Notes: a model not told the origin generated them from the sequence alone. A stretch of DNA of 64,000 bases from UBA5314 sp964635975 (GCA_964635975.1 CAZWPO010000001.1:310001-374000); one strand, 5' to 3'. Shown: positions 8,420 to 17,543, counted from the stretch's first letter. Numbers and translations: made by a program.

Positions 8420-9847
8420 TCAATCGATTGCGTAAATCCTGTACTCTCCAAGATTAGAAGATGGCTGTGCCATAAATTTTATTTTTTTTCCCAGTTTCTC
8501 GCGTACGTAATCCAAATTAGCCGCATCGTTTTGAAGCAGCTGAACCAGTTGGGGATGTGCCTCGCATATTATCTCTTTGCCATTCATATGGCTCATGTTC
8601 AAAAGCTTTCTTTTCACTTCACAGGACAGCGCAGCCAGGCTCAAGGTCCGGCCGCGTCCGTTGCAGGATACGCATTCGTCAGTAAAAAATTCTGATATCC
8701 CATAACGCGATTTCTTGCGCGTCATTTCTAAAAATCCCAGACCGGTCATGCCAATGATACGGGTATGTGCCTTATCCTTTGCGAGCTCCTTCCTGAGTGT
8801 AAAGATAACCTCTTCCTCATGAGCCGCCTCCTTCATGTCGATAAAGTCGATAAGAATTATTCCCCCGATGCTTCTTAAACGCAGCTGTCTGGGTATCTCC
8901 ACCGCCGCTTCCAGGTTAAGGCGCAGAACCGTATCATCAAAGCTGTTCTTGCCCGTATATTTCCCGCTGTTGACATCAATCACTGTCATGGCTTCGGTAG
9001 TATCAAAAATCAGATAGCCTCCACTCTTAAGCCATACTTTGCGCCTGATGGCCCTTCTGATATCCTTATCCAGATTGTATTTTTCAAAGAGGTCCCCTTC
9101 TTCATACTGGATGAATATTTTTGAGCAATAGGTTTTACTGCTCGTAAAAGCGACTATCTTTTCCTGAAGCCGCTCGTTGTTGATTATAACCTTTGAAATA
9201 TCTGCATCAAGATAATCACGCAAGGCCCTCTCCAGTACGTCCATATCTTCAAACACCAGGCTCGGAGCCCTGTCCATAAGGTAGTGCTGCCTGAGCTCCT
9301 CCCAGGCTTGAATCAACATCTGCAGTTCTTTTCTGATCTCTTCGTCTTCAGCTTCCAGGCAGGCAGTTCTGACGATCAGGCCCATATGTTGGGGTTTGTT
9401 CTCTTCGATCATAGTGCGCAGCTCTTTCCGCCTTTGATCGCAGGTGATCTTTCTCGAAATTGATACTTCTTTATAAAAGGGAAGCAGGACCAGGAAGTGG
9501 CCGGGAAGGGCAATATTCCCGGTTACGCGGGCGCCCTTTTCAGAGAAGGCCTCCTTCTTCACTTGAACCATGATATCCTGGCCGCTTTTTAGAAGGTCAA
9601 GGGTGTTAATTCCCTTACCCTTATCAGGAAAAATCACATCACCAGCGTATAAAAAAGCGTTTTTAGCGAGCCCAATGTCTACAAAAGCACAGGAAAGACC
9701 GGGTAAAATATCCTTCACTTTTCCCTTATAGATATTCCCCACGCTCTCATCCTGATTGGCCCAGAAAACCTCTACCAGGCGGCCATCTTCAACAATAGCC
9801 ACCCGCGATTCCCATGGATAGACTTCCGCGATTATATCTCTTGTCAC
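8420..9847 (-). CDS. rng: Ribonuclease E/G family endoribonuclease
   Basis: This 475-aa protein is an RNase G-type enzyme that cuts single-stranded RNA in rRNA maturation and mRNA decay. An S1-like domain (about 35-125) is followed by the catalytic DNase I-like region with the metal-binding aspartates in TVIDVNSGKY and ILIDFIDM, and the Zn-link motif CVSCNGRGR that joins subunits. There is no long C-terminal scaffold as in RNase E. Its GTG start overlaps the stop of the upstream gene by one base. Confidence 0.94.
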   Translation of the reverse strand: MTRDIIAEVYPWESRVAIVEDGRLVEVFWANQDESVGNIYKGKVKDILPGLSCAFVDIGLAKNAFLYAGDVIFPDKGKGINTLDLLKSGQDIMVQVKKEAFSEKGARVTGNIALPGHFLVLLPFYKEVSISRKITCDQRRKELRTMIEENKPQHMGLIVRTACLEAEDEEIRKELQMLIQAWEELRQHYLMDRAPSLVFEDMDVLERALRDYLDADISKVIINNERLQEKIVAFTSSKTYCSKIFIQYEEGDLFEKYNLDKDIRRAIRRKVWLKSGGYLIFDTTEAMTVIDVNSGKYTGKNSFDDTVLRLNLEAAVEIPRQLRLRSIGGIILIDFIDMKEAAHEEEVIFTLRKELAKDKAHTRIIGMTGLGFLEMTRKKSRYGISEFFTDECVSCNGRGRTLSLAALSCEVKRKLLNMSHMNGKEIICEAHPQLVQLLQNDAANLDYVREKLGKKIKFMAQPSSNLGEYRIYAID

Positions 9848-10527
9848 TAATCCACCTTCTCCAGTGGGCTGAGAAATGACCCATATTTATAAATATAATT
9901 TCCGCTACGATAAATATCCCGCAGCATCTTTCTTTCCAATCCTCGGGCATCTAATAGGTCAAGCAGTTCATCATATCTAACATTGAGAGGCTCCCCGAGC
10001 GCAACCCAAATGTTTACCAGTTTACCCTGCTCTTGAGGTTCTATATCTATTCTATAAATACCAGATCGAAGTTCTTTGTCAAGGTTCTTTTTCTTGCCGC
10101 GGCTCTTAACGACGAGAGAGGGGCAGGATAAAAGCTCATCAAAAAAAGTATCTAAATCAAATTCAGTAGTGTTAAGAACCAGGGCATAAGATGCTGAATT
10201 TATAACTGCCATAAGGGAAGGATCCGCACTTGAAATGGAAACCGCACGGATCACATTAACTTCGGGAGGCAACGCAGCATTTAAGCGCTGTATAAAGTCG
10301 TTCACATCCATGTCGCACTTCAGTGCCAGGTCAAAGTATTCGTGTTCACCCCACAAACCCACGGGCAGCACTGTACCCATGGACAGGCGGATGTGAGGAT
10401 TAAAGCCTTCGCTGAGAGCATAGGGTATTTGAGCTCTGCGAAAGGCCCGTTCCATCATATGCATAAGATCCAAATTAGAGAGGAAACGGAGATCCGGGCC
10501 CACCCGGTATTCAGCCCTTAGACGCAT
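9847..10527 (-). CDS. TIGR03936 family protein (DUF2344), radical SAM partner
   Basis: About 226 aa. The chosen start is the ATG at 10527 (MRLRAEYRVGPDLRFLSNLD), because AGGAGG sits 7 nt upstream; a longer frame to 10590 lacks an SD and runs deep into the upstream gene. The motif YRVGPDLRFLSNLDLMHMMERAFRR and the SEGFNPHIRLSMG segment identify the DUF2344 family. These proteins occur next to, or fused with, the TIGR03960 radical SAM protein found directly upstream here (10-nt overlap). Biochemical role not known to me; RNA modification is a reasonable guess given the neighbouring rng. Confidence 0.88.
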   Translation of the reverse strand: MRLRAEYRVGPDLRFLSNLDLMHMMERAFRRAQIPYALSEGFNPHIRLSMGTVLPVGLWGEHEYFDLALKCDMDVNDFIQRLNAALPPEVNVIRAVSISSADPSLMAVINSASYALVLNTTEFDLDTFFDELLSCPSLVVKSRGKKKNLDKELRSGIYRIDIEPQEQGKLVNIWVALGEPLNVRYDELLDLLDARGLERKMLRDIYRSGNYIYKYGSFLSPLEKVD

Positions 10528-12359
10528 GAAATTTCCTCCTTGATATCCGTTGAGATTTCCAGGTTCAAACATATACCGCAATCGTTGCAACCCGACAGCC
10601 TGCAGTCCCCGCTCATTTCGCCGTTGCGCGCCTTTTCACTCTCTTCGATAAGAAAGTCCTTGCTTATTCCTGTGTCGATAAAATCCCACGGCAAAGCTTC
10701 CAGATACGAGCGTTCCCGTGTATAGGACAAAGGATCTATTCCACAGCCTGCAAAAGCGTCTAGCCAGCTTGGGAAGTGAAAGTATTCGGACCAACCGTCA
10801 AACTTACAACCGCCTGACCAGGCCCTGTATATAACCTGAGCCAGACGCCTGTCACCGCGGGCAACCACCCCTTCCAGGAAACTGGTACGGCTGTCATGAA
10901 AGCTCAGCTTTATACCTTTCCGCCGTTTTCCAGTGAGAAGCATTCTTTTGCTTTCAAACTGCTCCATGGTGTTTTGGGCCTGCCACTGAAAAGGCGTATG
11001 GGCTTTAGGCACGTAGCATGCAAAACTTGCTCGTATTTCAACTGGACGCCGAGAATGGCGATCTCCAATACTTTTGATTCTGCTCAGCATATCGTGTACG
11101 GCCAGTAAATCTTCATCTGTTTCACCGGGCAGGCCGAACATAAAATACAGTTTAATGGAGAGCCATCCGGATCGAAACGCTGCTTCCACCGCTTGATACA
11201 GCTGTTCCTCGCTGACATTCTTATTGATAACATCCCGCAGTCTCTGAGTAGCAGCCTCAGGCGCTAGCGTGAGGGTGGTTTTACGTACTTTTTGCACCTC
11301 GTTGGCAAGGTCTATCGAAAATGCGTCCACTCTAAGTGAAGGCAATGCCACTCCAATACCCTGGCTTTTATATTTCGAGACCAGTTCTTTTACCAGGGGA
11401 AGAACTCCCGAATAATCCAGTGTAGAAAGCGATGCCAGGGATATTTCGTCGTAGCCGGTGCTTTTCAACTGCTGTTCGGCCTGTTTCAATAACAATTCCC
11501 TGCTCCTTTCGCGTACCGGGCGGTAAACCATACCCGCCTGGCAGAAACGGCAGCCCCGCTGGCACCCGCGCATCACTTCCAGCACGGCCCGGTCGTGAAT
11601 AATACTCAGGTGCGGCACAATCGGACTTTCCGGATAGTAAGCCTGGTCCAGGTCTTTAACCGCTCTTTTGCGAACCCGGGCAGGCACACCGGGGTACCGG
11701 GGGAGCAGAGCGGCAAAGCTCCCGTCATCCCCATAAGAAGGCTGATAGAGAGAAGGAACATACACGCCTTCTAAACCGGCCATCTTTTGCAAACGCTGGT
11801 TTTTTGAAAGCTCTTGGCTATTGTAGAGCATATCAAGCAGCTCAAGCAGCGCATCTTCGCCATCTCCGATGATGAATAGATCAAAAAATTCGGCAAAAGG
11901 CTCCGGATTAAAAGCGACCGGGCCGCCGGCGATTATGAGGGGATGCTTTTCATCCCGCTCATTCGCCCATATTGGTATATCTGCCAGTGACAGCATATTT
12001 AAGACATTGGTTATGGACAACTCATATTGAAGTGAAAAACCTATCACATCGAAAGATGCGAGGGGCTGAAATGATTCCAGAGCAAAAAGAGGTATATTTT
12101 CCTCTCTCATCAAAGCCTCCATATCAGGCCAGGGAGCGAAAGCTCTCTCCAATAGATGATCACTTTTTTCATTGACCAGTCCATATAGTATCTTGCTTCC
12201 CACATGTGACATACCGACCTCGTATACATCGGGAAACGCGAGCGCCATTTTGACCTTGCTGGTGTTCCAATCTTTTTTTATCATGTTAAATTCGCCGCCG
12301 GTATAGCGAGCCGGTTTAACGACTCGGGACAGCATTTCATTATACAGCCTGTCTTTCAT
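10518..12359 (-). CDS. TIGR03960 family B12-binding-like / radical SAM protein
   Basis: About 613 aa. The N-terminal half (about 25-190) resembles a cobalamin-binding-like fold, including FPDVYEVGMSHVG and IIAGGPVAFNPEP. The radical SAM core has the [4Fe-4S] cysteines CxxxCxxC at about residues 266, 270 and 273 (RGCQRGCRFCQAG). A second cysteine cluster ends the protein (CRLSGCNDCGIC). Start: the ATG at 12359 has GGAGG 5 nt upstream; an ATG at 12371 would contain that SD inside the gene. It overlaps the DUF2344 gene by 10 nt, the usual pairing. Substrate unknown. Confidence 0.88.
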   Translation of the reverse strand: MKDRLYNEMLSRVVKPARYTGGEFNMIKKDWNTSKVKMALAFPDVYEVGMSHVGSKILYGLVNEKSDHLLERAFAPWPDMEALMREENIPLFALESFQPLASFDVIGFSLQYELSITNVLNMLSLADIPIWANERDEKHPLIIAGGPVAFNPEPFAEFFDLFIIGDGEDALLELLDMLYNSQELSKNQRLQKMAGLEGVYVPSLYQPSYGDDGSFAALLPRYPGVPARVRKRAVKDLDQAYYPESPIVPHLSIIHDRAVLEVMRGCQRGCRFCQAGMVYRPVRERSRELLLKQAEQQLKSTGYDEISLASLSTLDYSGVLPLVKELVSKYKSQGIGVALPSLRVDAFSIDLANEVQKVRKTTLTLAPEAATQRLRDVINKNVSEEQLYQAVEAAFRSGWLSIKLYFMFGLPGETDEDLLAVHDMLSRIKSIGDRHSRRPVEIRASFACYVPKAHTPFQWQAQNTMEQFESKRMLLTGKRRKGIKLSFHDSRTSFLEGVVARGDRRLAQVIYRAWSGGCKFDGWSEYFHFPSWLDAFAGCGIDPLSYTRERSYLEALPWDFIDTGISKDFLIEESEKARNGEMSGDCRLSGCNDCGICLNLEISTDIKEEISCV

Positions 12360-12381
12360 TAAATCCTCCACTAACTAGGGG

Positions 12382-12465
12382 GGTGCTGCCGCACCTCCTT
12401 TTAGAGATTCACGTAAATACCGGAGATGCTATTCGCTTAAGTCAAACAGGCTTCGAAATCTCCGG
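12382..12465 (-). promoter_or_regulatory. Two stem-loops in the leader of the TIGR03960 gene
   Basis: Proximal to the gene, GGTGC-loop-GCACC (12382-12395) folds close to the SD region. Further upstream, CCGGAGAT (12458-12465 on the minus strand) pairs with ATCTCCGG (12420-12427), with an inner TTCG/CGAA pair. No T run follows either hairpin, so a leader or attenuator role is only a possibility. Confidence 0.3.
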
Positions 12466-12594
12466 GAGCTACATGCATTTGTCATATATCTTACCACAAA
12501 AGCTGGTCAGTAATCGCCCAGTATGATCAAACGAATTATATACAGCCCACTTGAAATGATGAGAAGAAGCTAATAAGTTATCAGCAGCTAGGAT

Positions 12595-13458
12595 CTACTT
12601 GCTATCATTGAGCTTTGCATGAGGCCCTTTTTCCAGCAGCAAGTCAATCAATTCGGACTCACTTCTCATGCCAATTATCCGGTATTCGGAATCAACCATC
12701 AGCACTATCAGGTAATTGCCGGGGCTGACTGTCGCCAGCACATCTTTTACTGCAGTAGACTGTGTGCTTACCAGTTGGCGGGAAGGCAAGAAGCCGGCTG
12801 TAGACAATTCCTTTTTCTTACGCACCAAGAAGCGCATAAAAGCATAGCCCATCAGCTTACCTTCTCTATGGGCAGCCCAGATTAAGAAAATTCCTACCAG
12901 CAGAATGTTTACTCCCCAGTATTGGCTAAGAATCAGGTAGATGCTTGATCCAACCATCCCAATTCCCAGGATCTTGCCAAGAGCTGCAGTCCACGTTACT
13001 GCTTTTCTATAGCCGAATTTCACCGAAAGAACAGCCTGAAGGATCCTTCCCCCATCCAGGGGAAGAGCCGGCAGCAGGTTAAAAAATCCCAGGTACAGGT
13101 TGATATTTATAAATAAAGAACGCCAGCCACTTAAAGAAAAAAGTCCCAGATAGTATATACCGGCTGCCAGGGCCAGACTGCAAAATGGCCCGGCAAAAGC
13201 CAGGCAAATCTCCCTGAGTGGATCTAGTGCAGTAAAATCATCAACTACTGCCTGCCCGCCAAAAGGCCAGATTTCAATCTCAGCGATTTTTATACCCAGG
13301 GTAAATGCTGTTATGGCATGAGCCATCTCGTGCAACAATACCGCCGAGAAGACGAGAAGAATCTCTGCCAAGAATCCCATCCAGGCATATATTAGAGCCA
13401 GCAGCATCAATACGATGTTAATGCGTATCTTAACGCCCTTGATTTTCCACAGAATCAT
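12595..13458 (-). CDS. spoIVFB: SpoIVFB-like M50 site-2 metalloprotease
   Basis: A 287-aa multi-pass membrane metalloprotease. The zinc motif is H43-E-M-A-H47, with the third ligand in NLLPALPLDGGR (D135). A degenerate CBS-like C-terminal segment (about 215-287) follows the transmembrane part, as in SpoIVFB. In Bacillus this enzyme cleaves pro-sigma-K in the mother cell during sporulation. It starts 4 nt after the SpoIVFA-like gene ends, and the pair occupies the same place as in Bacillus (next to rplU and minCD). Confidence 0.9.
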   Translation of the reverse strand: MILWKIKGVKIRINIVLMLLALIYAWMGFLAEILLVFSAVLLHEMAHAITAFTLGIKIAEIEIWPFGGQAVVDDFTALDPLREICLAFAGPFCSLALAAGIYYLGLFSLSGWRSLFININLYLGFFNLLPALPLDGGRILQAVLSVKFGYRKAVTWTAALGKILGIGMVGSSIYLILSQYWGVNILLVGIFLIWAAHREGKLMGYAFMRFLVRKKKELSTAGFLPSRQLVSTQSTAVKDVLATVSPGNYLIVLMVDSEYRIIGMRSESELIDLLLEKGPHAKLNDSK

Positions 13459-13461
13459 ACA

Positions 13462-14031
13462 TCATTCCAGAATCAACTGCGGATCAATAGGGCCGTTTGG
13501 TCCCCTTATCTCTAAATAAAAATTAGTGCCGCTTTTTCCCAGAATCTCCCCGACGCTGATCACGCTTCCCTTTGCCACCAGCACCTCTTTGAGACCGCTG
13601 TATATAGAATAAATATTGTTATTATGTTCTAAGAGTATGCTTCTACCTTCTGGCGCGTCATTCAGTTCGATCACTTTTCCGTCCATAATAGGTTGTATTA
13701 GTGAATTATCCGGCACTTTAAACCTTATGCCGGGGAACAGTTCTTCCTGCCCGGTCTTTGCGTTCCATGTCCAGCCGTAATGCTTGTCGATGGAAAGAAA
13801 ATCGCAGGGTATCTGCATATTCTGGGGGCTTACAGTCGGGACAGCCCGATCGGGATAATCAAACCATCCAAAAGCCATATTTACAATTCTCTGTTGGATA
13901 CCATAATCTTTTAGAACATACTGCAGGACTGCTTTGGCTGACTCCTGATTTTCTGGAGTACGTACGGCTATGCTGGCCATGGCCACTATAAGAACGGCCA
14001 TAAAAAGGCGCATCTTAAAGGTCTTAATCAT
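13462..14031 (-). CDS. spoIVFA: SpoIVFA-like M23-fold membrane protein
   Basis: About 189 aa from the ATG at 14031 (preceded by GGTGGAGGA, very close to the start). The frame stays open to 14148, so a longer N-terminus cannot be excluded. One N-terminal membrane segment (MRLFMAVLIVAMASIAV) is followed by an extracytoplasmic M23/LytM-type fold ending FYLEIRGPNGPIDPQ. The HxH zinc motif of active M23 peptidases is missing, which agrees with a regulatory role like that of SpoIVFA holding SpoIVFB inactive. Directly upstream of spoIVFB. Confidence 0.75.
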   Translation of the reverse strand: MIKTFKMRLFMAVLIVAMASIAVRTPENQESAKAVLQYVLKDYGIQQRIVNMAFGWFDYPDRAVPTVSPQNMQIPCDFLSIDKHYGWTWNAKTGQEELFPGIRFKVPDNSLIQPIMDGKVIELNDAPEGRSILLEHNNNIYSIYSGLKEVLVAKGSVISVGEILGKSGTNFYLEIRGPNGPIDPQLILE

Positions 14032-14128
14032 TCCTCCACCCCCTGAAGGCATTTTCTTATCCAACTGCTTGGACAGCAGCACTATCTCCCTTAAAATATA
14101 TATATTGCGAATCAAGGTTATGCCTAAA

Positions 14129-14161
14129 AATATATAGGGCTTACCCAACCGGGTAAGCCCT
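14129..14161 (-). terminator. Terminator hairpin of the tungstate operon, distal copy
   Basis: On the minus strand the 11-bp stem AGGGCTTACCC / GGGTAAGCCCT is followed by TATATATTTTT. An identical hairpin nearer the gene (14313-14338) lacks the T-rich tail, so this outer copy is the likely original terminator. Confidence 0.75.
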
Positions 14162-14338
14162 CAGACCGTCAAAAAAGCTGTATATCTTTGTTGCTTCGGA
14201 AACCCCACTCAATCAACGTACTCAGGTACGCCTCAATCACGGGCTTTCCGAGCGCCTCGATATACAACTTTTTTGCTCGCTCTGCCAGGGTGTCAACTTT
14301 TTTGACACCCTGAGGGCTTACCCAACCGGGTAAGCCCT
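14136..14338 (-). repeat. Copy A of a small repeat bracketed by duplicated terminator hairpins
   Basis: A 151-bp core (14162-14312) is flanked on both sides by an identical 26-bp palindrome (AGGGCTTACCC, loop AACC, GGGTAAGCCCT) at 14136-14161 and 14313-14338. Read on the minus strand, the core begins with a hairpin (AGGGTGTC...GACACCCT), then GGCAGAGCGAGCAAAAAAG, and ends CTTTTTTGACGGTCTG. These ends are shared with copies at 36.5 and 58.2 kb. The core itself folds back (TTGTATATC with GATATACAG, CGGAAA with TTTCCG). No protein coding is seen. It follows the last gene of the tungstate operon. Confidence 0.85.
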
Positions 14339-14364
14339 ATTCATTGCTTTCGATGATTTTATAA

Positions 14365-15237
14365 CTACTGAAGCTTCTTTCCTTCAGGTGAGTTGGGGAA
14401 GAATAAAGGTTCGCCGTATTTATCTTTGCCAAATTCTTTGACTATCTTCTGTCCTTCAGCAGAAACACACCAATCAATGAACGCTTTAGCTCCTTCAGCG
14501 TTTATACCTGCAAACTTGGCCTGGCTAACCGGGATCAAGGTTATGTAGTTCAACAATATCTGGTCGTTTTCCACCAGAACTAACAGTTTTATTTTTTCCT
14601 TGGTAGTAATATAGGTAGCGCGGTCCATCAGTGTGTATGCTTTTTGCTCATCAGTGTAAAGCAGGGTAGGCACATTGCCACTAGCACCCTTCTCGTAAAC
14701 CTTATACCAGTCGCCTTCCGGTTTGATTCCGGCTGCCTCCCAAACTTCCAGTTCCTTGACATTTGTACCTGACTTGTCACCTCGGCTAATGAATAAAGAC
14801 TTATTCTCTGCAATCTTTTTCAGGGCTGCCGCCGCTGATTTTTCACCTTTTATTTTTGCCGGATCATCAGCAGGTCCTACAATGACAAAGTCATTATACA
14901 TGAAATCGATGCGCTCGGTTCCATACCCGTCAGCTACAAATTTTTCCTCCAGGGCTTTGGCATGAACTAGTACCATATCAAAGGTACCGGTCTGGGCCAG
15001 TTTTATAGCATCTCCAGTTCCGGCTCCCACGTGTCTGACAGTTATGCCCGTCTTTTGCTTATATGCATCTTCCAGGGCTTTCACTATACCGGCATCAATT
15101 GGGCCAATGGTACTGGCCATTAAAATCTGCTTAGCGGGTGCAGCCTGCTGAACTGGTTGGTTGCAACCAACCATGCACATGCTGATTAAGAGCGAGAAAA
15201 CGACTATCCAGATTAATCCTTTATTCTTTTTTGTCAT
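14365..15237 (-). CDS. Second TupA-like substrate-binding lipoprotein
   Basis: About 290 aa from the ATG at 15237; a longer frame to 15261 overlaps the ATPase gene. A lipoprotein signal ends at C25 (SMCMVGC). The fold and conserved segments (YNDFVIVGP, SRGDKSGT, LMDRATYI) match the tungstate-binding TupA family, and it is clearly a paralog of the protein at 16671-17543. The ligand motif TTTSTQDSGL of that protein is replaced here at the same residues (41-50) by ASTIGPIDAG, so the ligand may differ (another oxyanion) or affinity may be changed. It is the last gene of the operon. Confidence 0.85.
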   Translation of the reverse strand: MTKKNKGLIWIVVFSLLISMCMVGCNQPVQQAAPAKQILMASTIGPIDAGIVKALEDAYKQKTGITVRHVGAGTGDAIKLAQTGTFDMVLVHAKALEEKFVADGYGTERIDFMYNDFVIVGPADDPAKIKGEKSAAAALKKIAENKSLFISRGDKSGTNVKELEVWEAAGIKPEGDWYKVYEKGASGNVPTLLYTDEQKAYTLMDRATYITTKEKIKLLVLVENDQILLNYITLIPVSQAKFAGINAEGAKAFIDWCVSAEGQKIVKEFGKDKYGEPLFFPNSPEGKKLQ

Positions 15238-15239
15238 TT

Positions 15240-15944
15240 TCACCAATCCTTTCGTCTCCATTTATGTCGGTTTTCCATCCGGGATAAATCTTCAAAGCCA
15301 ATTATTTTTCCATCTTCCATAAAAACAATTGTGTCGCTTAGAGCATAAGCTTCCGTTTTATGATGAGTAACCAGCACCGTTGTGGTTTTCCTTTCAGCTA
15401 GGAGCCTGCTGACCTCTTCCATTAATTCCTCGCGGATGTCTTTATCCAGATTGGAAAAAGGTTCATCCAGAAAAATGATATCTGGTTCTAAAACCAGGGC
15501 CTGCGCCAAAATCACCCTCTGGGCTTCGCCCCCGGATAGGAACCTGGCCCGGTTTTTTTCCAGGTGGGCCACTCCCATTCTTTCCAACCAGGTTTTGACA
15601 AGTGACCGCCGCACTTTTCGAGGCACCCCCCTGAATCTCAAGCCTAATTCAGCATTCTCCATAACCGTTAAATCCATCATAAGGGGTTTTTGAAAAACCA
15701 TGGCCATTTTGCGATGCAGGTCCAGGCGATCATATTCGTTATAATCTTTCCCGTTAAACAGGCGTTTTCCGGTGCTTGGTTCCTGGAGGGCAGCCATAAC
15801 CAGCATTAAAGTGCTCTTTCCGGCCCCGTTGGGCCCCATCAGGCTTATAGCCTCCCCCTTGTTAATGGAGAATTCAGGGATGTTCAGAATGGTGCGACCG
15901 GCTAAAGTCAATGTAATATCGGCAAGCTCGATCAGTTTGCTCAT
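15240..15944 (-). CDS. tupC: Tungstate ABC transporter ATP-binding protein
   Basis: A 234-aa ABC ATPase. Walker A GPNGAGKST (37-45), signature LSGGEAQRV, Walker B IIFLDEPFSNLD and the switch histidine in VTHHKTEA are all present. It powers the permease encoded just upstream, whose end it overlaps by 4 nt. The second binding-protein gene starts 3 nt beyond its stop codon. Confidence 0.92.
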   Translation of the reverse strand: MSKLIELADITLTLAGRTILNIPEFSINKGEAISLMGPNGAGKSTLMLVMAALQEPSTGKRLFNGKDYNEYDRLDLHRKMAMVFQKPLMMDLTVMENAELGLRFRGVPRKVRRSLVKTWLERMGVAHLEKNRARFLSGGEAQRVILAQALVLEPDIIFLDEPFSNLDKDIREELMEEVSRLLAERKTTTVLVTHHKTEAYALSDTIVFMEDGKIIGFEDLSRMENRHKWRRKDW

Positions 15945-16639
15945 TGGCTGCTCCTCCTTTGTTGGAGGGCAGTTAAACCAGCAGTTACCAGGTAGGCTAC
16001 CATCAACAATATAATGCTTATGGCTATGGCAATGTCAAAATTGCCTTTGGATACCTCCATAACCGTTGCGGTCGTCAATACCCTGGTCATCCCCTTAATA
16101 TTGCCGCCCACCATCATGGAAGCTCCCACTTCTGAGACCACACCGCCAAAGCCAGCCATGACCGCTGCCAATAATCCCATTCGCGCTTCCTTGACCAGGC
16201 TCCATAACATCTGCAGTCGGTTTGCTCCTAAAGCTAACAATTGCAGGTGGATGCGGGGATTTATCTGTTGGATTGCGGCCAGTGTAAAACTTATCACGAT
16301 GGGCGAAGCGATTACTGACTGGGCTATTACGATGGCAAAAGGTGTGTAAAGCAGGTTGAAGGCACCGAACGGTCCCGATCTCCACAGGAATATACTAACC
16401 CAGAGGCCTACCACTACCGGTGGAAGGCCCATCCCGAAATTAGCCAGGCTGACTAGGAAGTTTCGGCCTGGGAACTGGGTTAAGGCCAGGGTAGCTCCCA
16501 GAGGAACTCCAATTATAACGCTTATTAAGGTGGCTGACCCCGATACTTTAAGGGTCAGCCACGCAACTTCTAAAACTTCCGGATCCAGCGTAACCAACAT
16601 TTCAAATGCTTTTACCAGGCCTTGCCAGATCAGTTCCAA
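15941..16639 (-). CDS. tupB: Tungstate ABC transporter permease
   Basis: A 232-aa membrane protein with about five to six hydrophobic helices. The ATPase-contact region carries the binding-protein-dependent permease pattern LLALGANRLQMLWSLVKEAR (EAA-like loop, about 135-155). It belongs to the TupB/WtpB group of oxyanion permeases. It sits between the TupA and TupC genes, 31 nt after tupA. Confidence 0.92.
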   Translation of the reverse strand: MELIWQGLVKAFEMLVTLDPEVLEVAWLTLKVSGSATLISVIIGVPLGATLALTQFPGRNFLVSLANFGMGLPPVVVGLWVSIFLWRSGPFGAFNLLYTPFAIVIAQSVIASPIVISFTLAAIQQINPRIHLQLLALGANRLQMLWSLVKEARMGLLAAVMAGFGGVVSEVGASMMVGGNIKGMTRVLTTATVMEVSKGNFDIAIAISIILLMVAYLVTAGLTALQQRRSSQ

Positions 16640-16670
16640 ATTATATCACTCCTATAAATACTATTACAGG

Positions 16671-17543
16671 TTATTTGCCAAGGTCTGCTTCGTTCTTTCC
16701 GGCATCAGCATAGAACAAAGGCTGGCCGTATTTTTCAACGCCGAACTGGGAAATCATTTTTTGGGTCTCTGGCGTTATCATGAAATCGACAAAAGCTTTG
16801 CCCGCTTTACCGTTAACATTCGGGAACTTCTCAGGATTTACCTGCATAACATGATAAATGTTCAACAAAGCCTTTTCACCTTCAACCATGATTGCCAGCT
16901 GCAGGTTTTTCTGCTGGGCCAGGAATGTGGCCCTATCGGTCAAGGTGTAGCCTTCTTTCTGATTGGCAATATTTAGAGTCTGGCCCATTCCGGCTCCTGC
17001 CTCCTGGTAGCTGGCGCTGCCTTTGGCGGGGGTGATACCGGCGGCTTTCCACAGGCTCAGTTCCATTTTGTGAGTTCCGGAGTTGTCTCCGCGAGAAACA
17101 AACAGGGCGCCTTTTTCACTGATCTTCTTGAATGCTTCAGCTGCAGTTTTTGTCCCTTTAATCTCAGCTGGGTCTTTAATCGGTCCAACAATAATAAAAT
17201 CGTTGTGCATAACCAGCTGGTAGTTGACGCCCACACCACTATCAACCAGCTTCTTCTCATCGGCAGGAGCATGTACCAACAGAGCATCAGCTTCACCCTT
17301 TTCTCCCATAGTTAAAGCGGCCCCGGTGCCAACAGCAATTGTCTTGACTTTATACGAAGTCTGTTTTTCAAATTCAGGAATTAATACGTCCAGGAGGCCG
17401 CTATCCTGAGTGCTGGTAGTAGTAGCCAGGATGAGGTCCTTATTCTCCTGAGGAGCAGGGTTGCTGGATGTATTGGTGCATCCGAATACGCTTAATGCGA
17501 ACAACATGAGGACAAACAATGGAAGCCATCTTTTTCTAAACAC
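16671..17543 (-). CDS. tupA: Tungstate-binding lipoprotein TupA
   Basis: A 290-aa periplasmic-type binding protein anchored by a lipid at C22 (LSVFGC). The motif TTTSTQDSGL (41-50) is the hallmark of TupA proteins, which bind tungstate with high specificity over molybdate. Further family segments are MHNDFIIVGP, SRGDNSGTHKMEL and TDRATFL. First gene of the tupA-tupB-tupC-tupA2 operon. Tungsten uptake fits an anaerobe with tungsten-dependent formate dehydrogenases or aldehyde oxidoreductases. A Moco/Tuco-like riboswitch lies upstream. Confidence 0.95.
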   Translation of the reverse strand: MFRKRWLPLFVLMLFALSVFGCTNTSSNPAPQENKDLILATTTSTQDSGLLDVLIPEFEKQTSYKVKTIAVGTGAALTMGEKGEADALLVHAPADEKKLVDSGVGVNYQLVMHNDFIIVGPIKDPAEIKGTKTAAEAFKKISEKGALFVSRGDNSGTHKMELSLWKAAGITPAKGSASYQEAGAGMGQTLNIANQKEGYTLTDRATFLAQQKNLQLAIMVEGEKALLNIYHVMQVNPEKFPNVNGKAGKAFVDFMITPETQKMISQFGVEKYGQPLFYADAGKNEADLGK

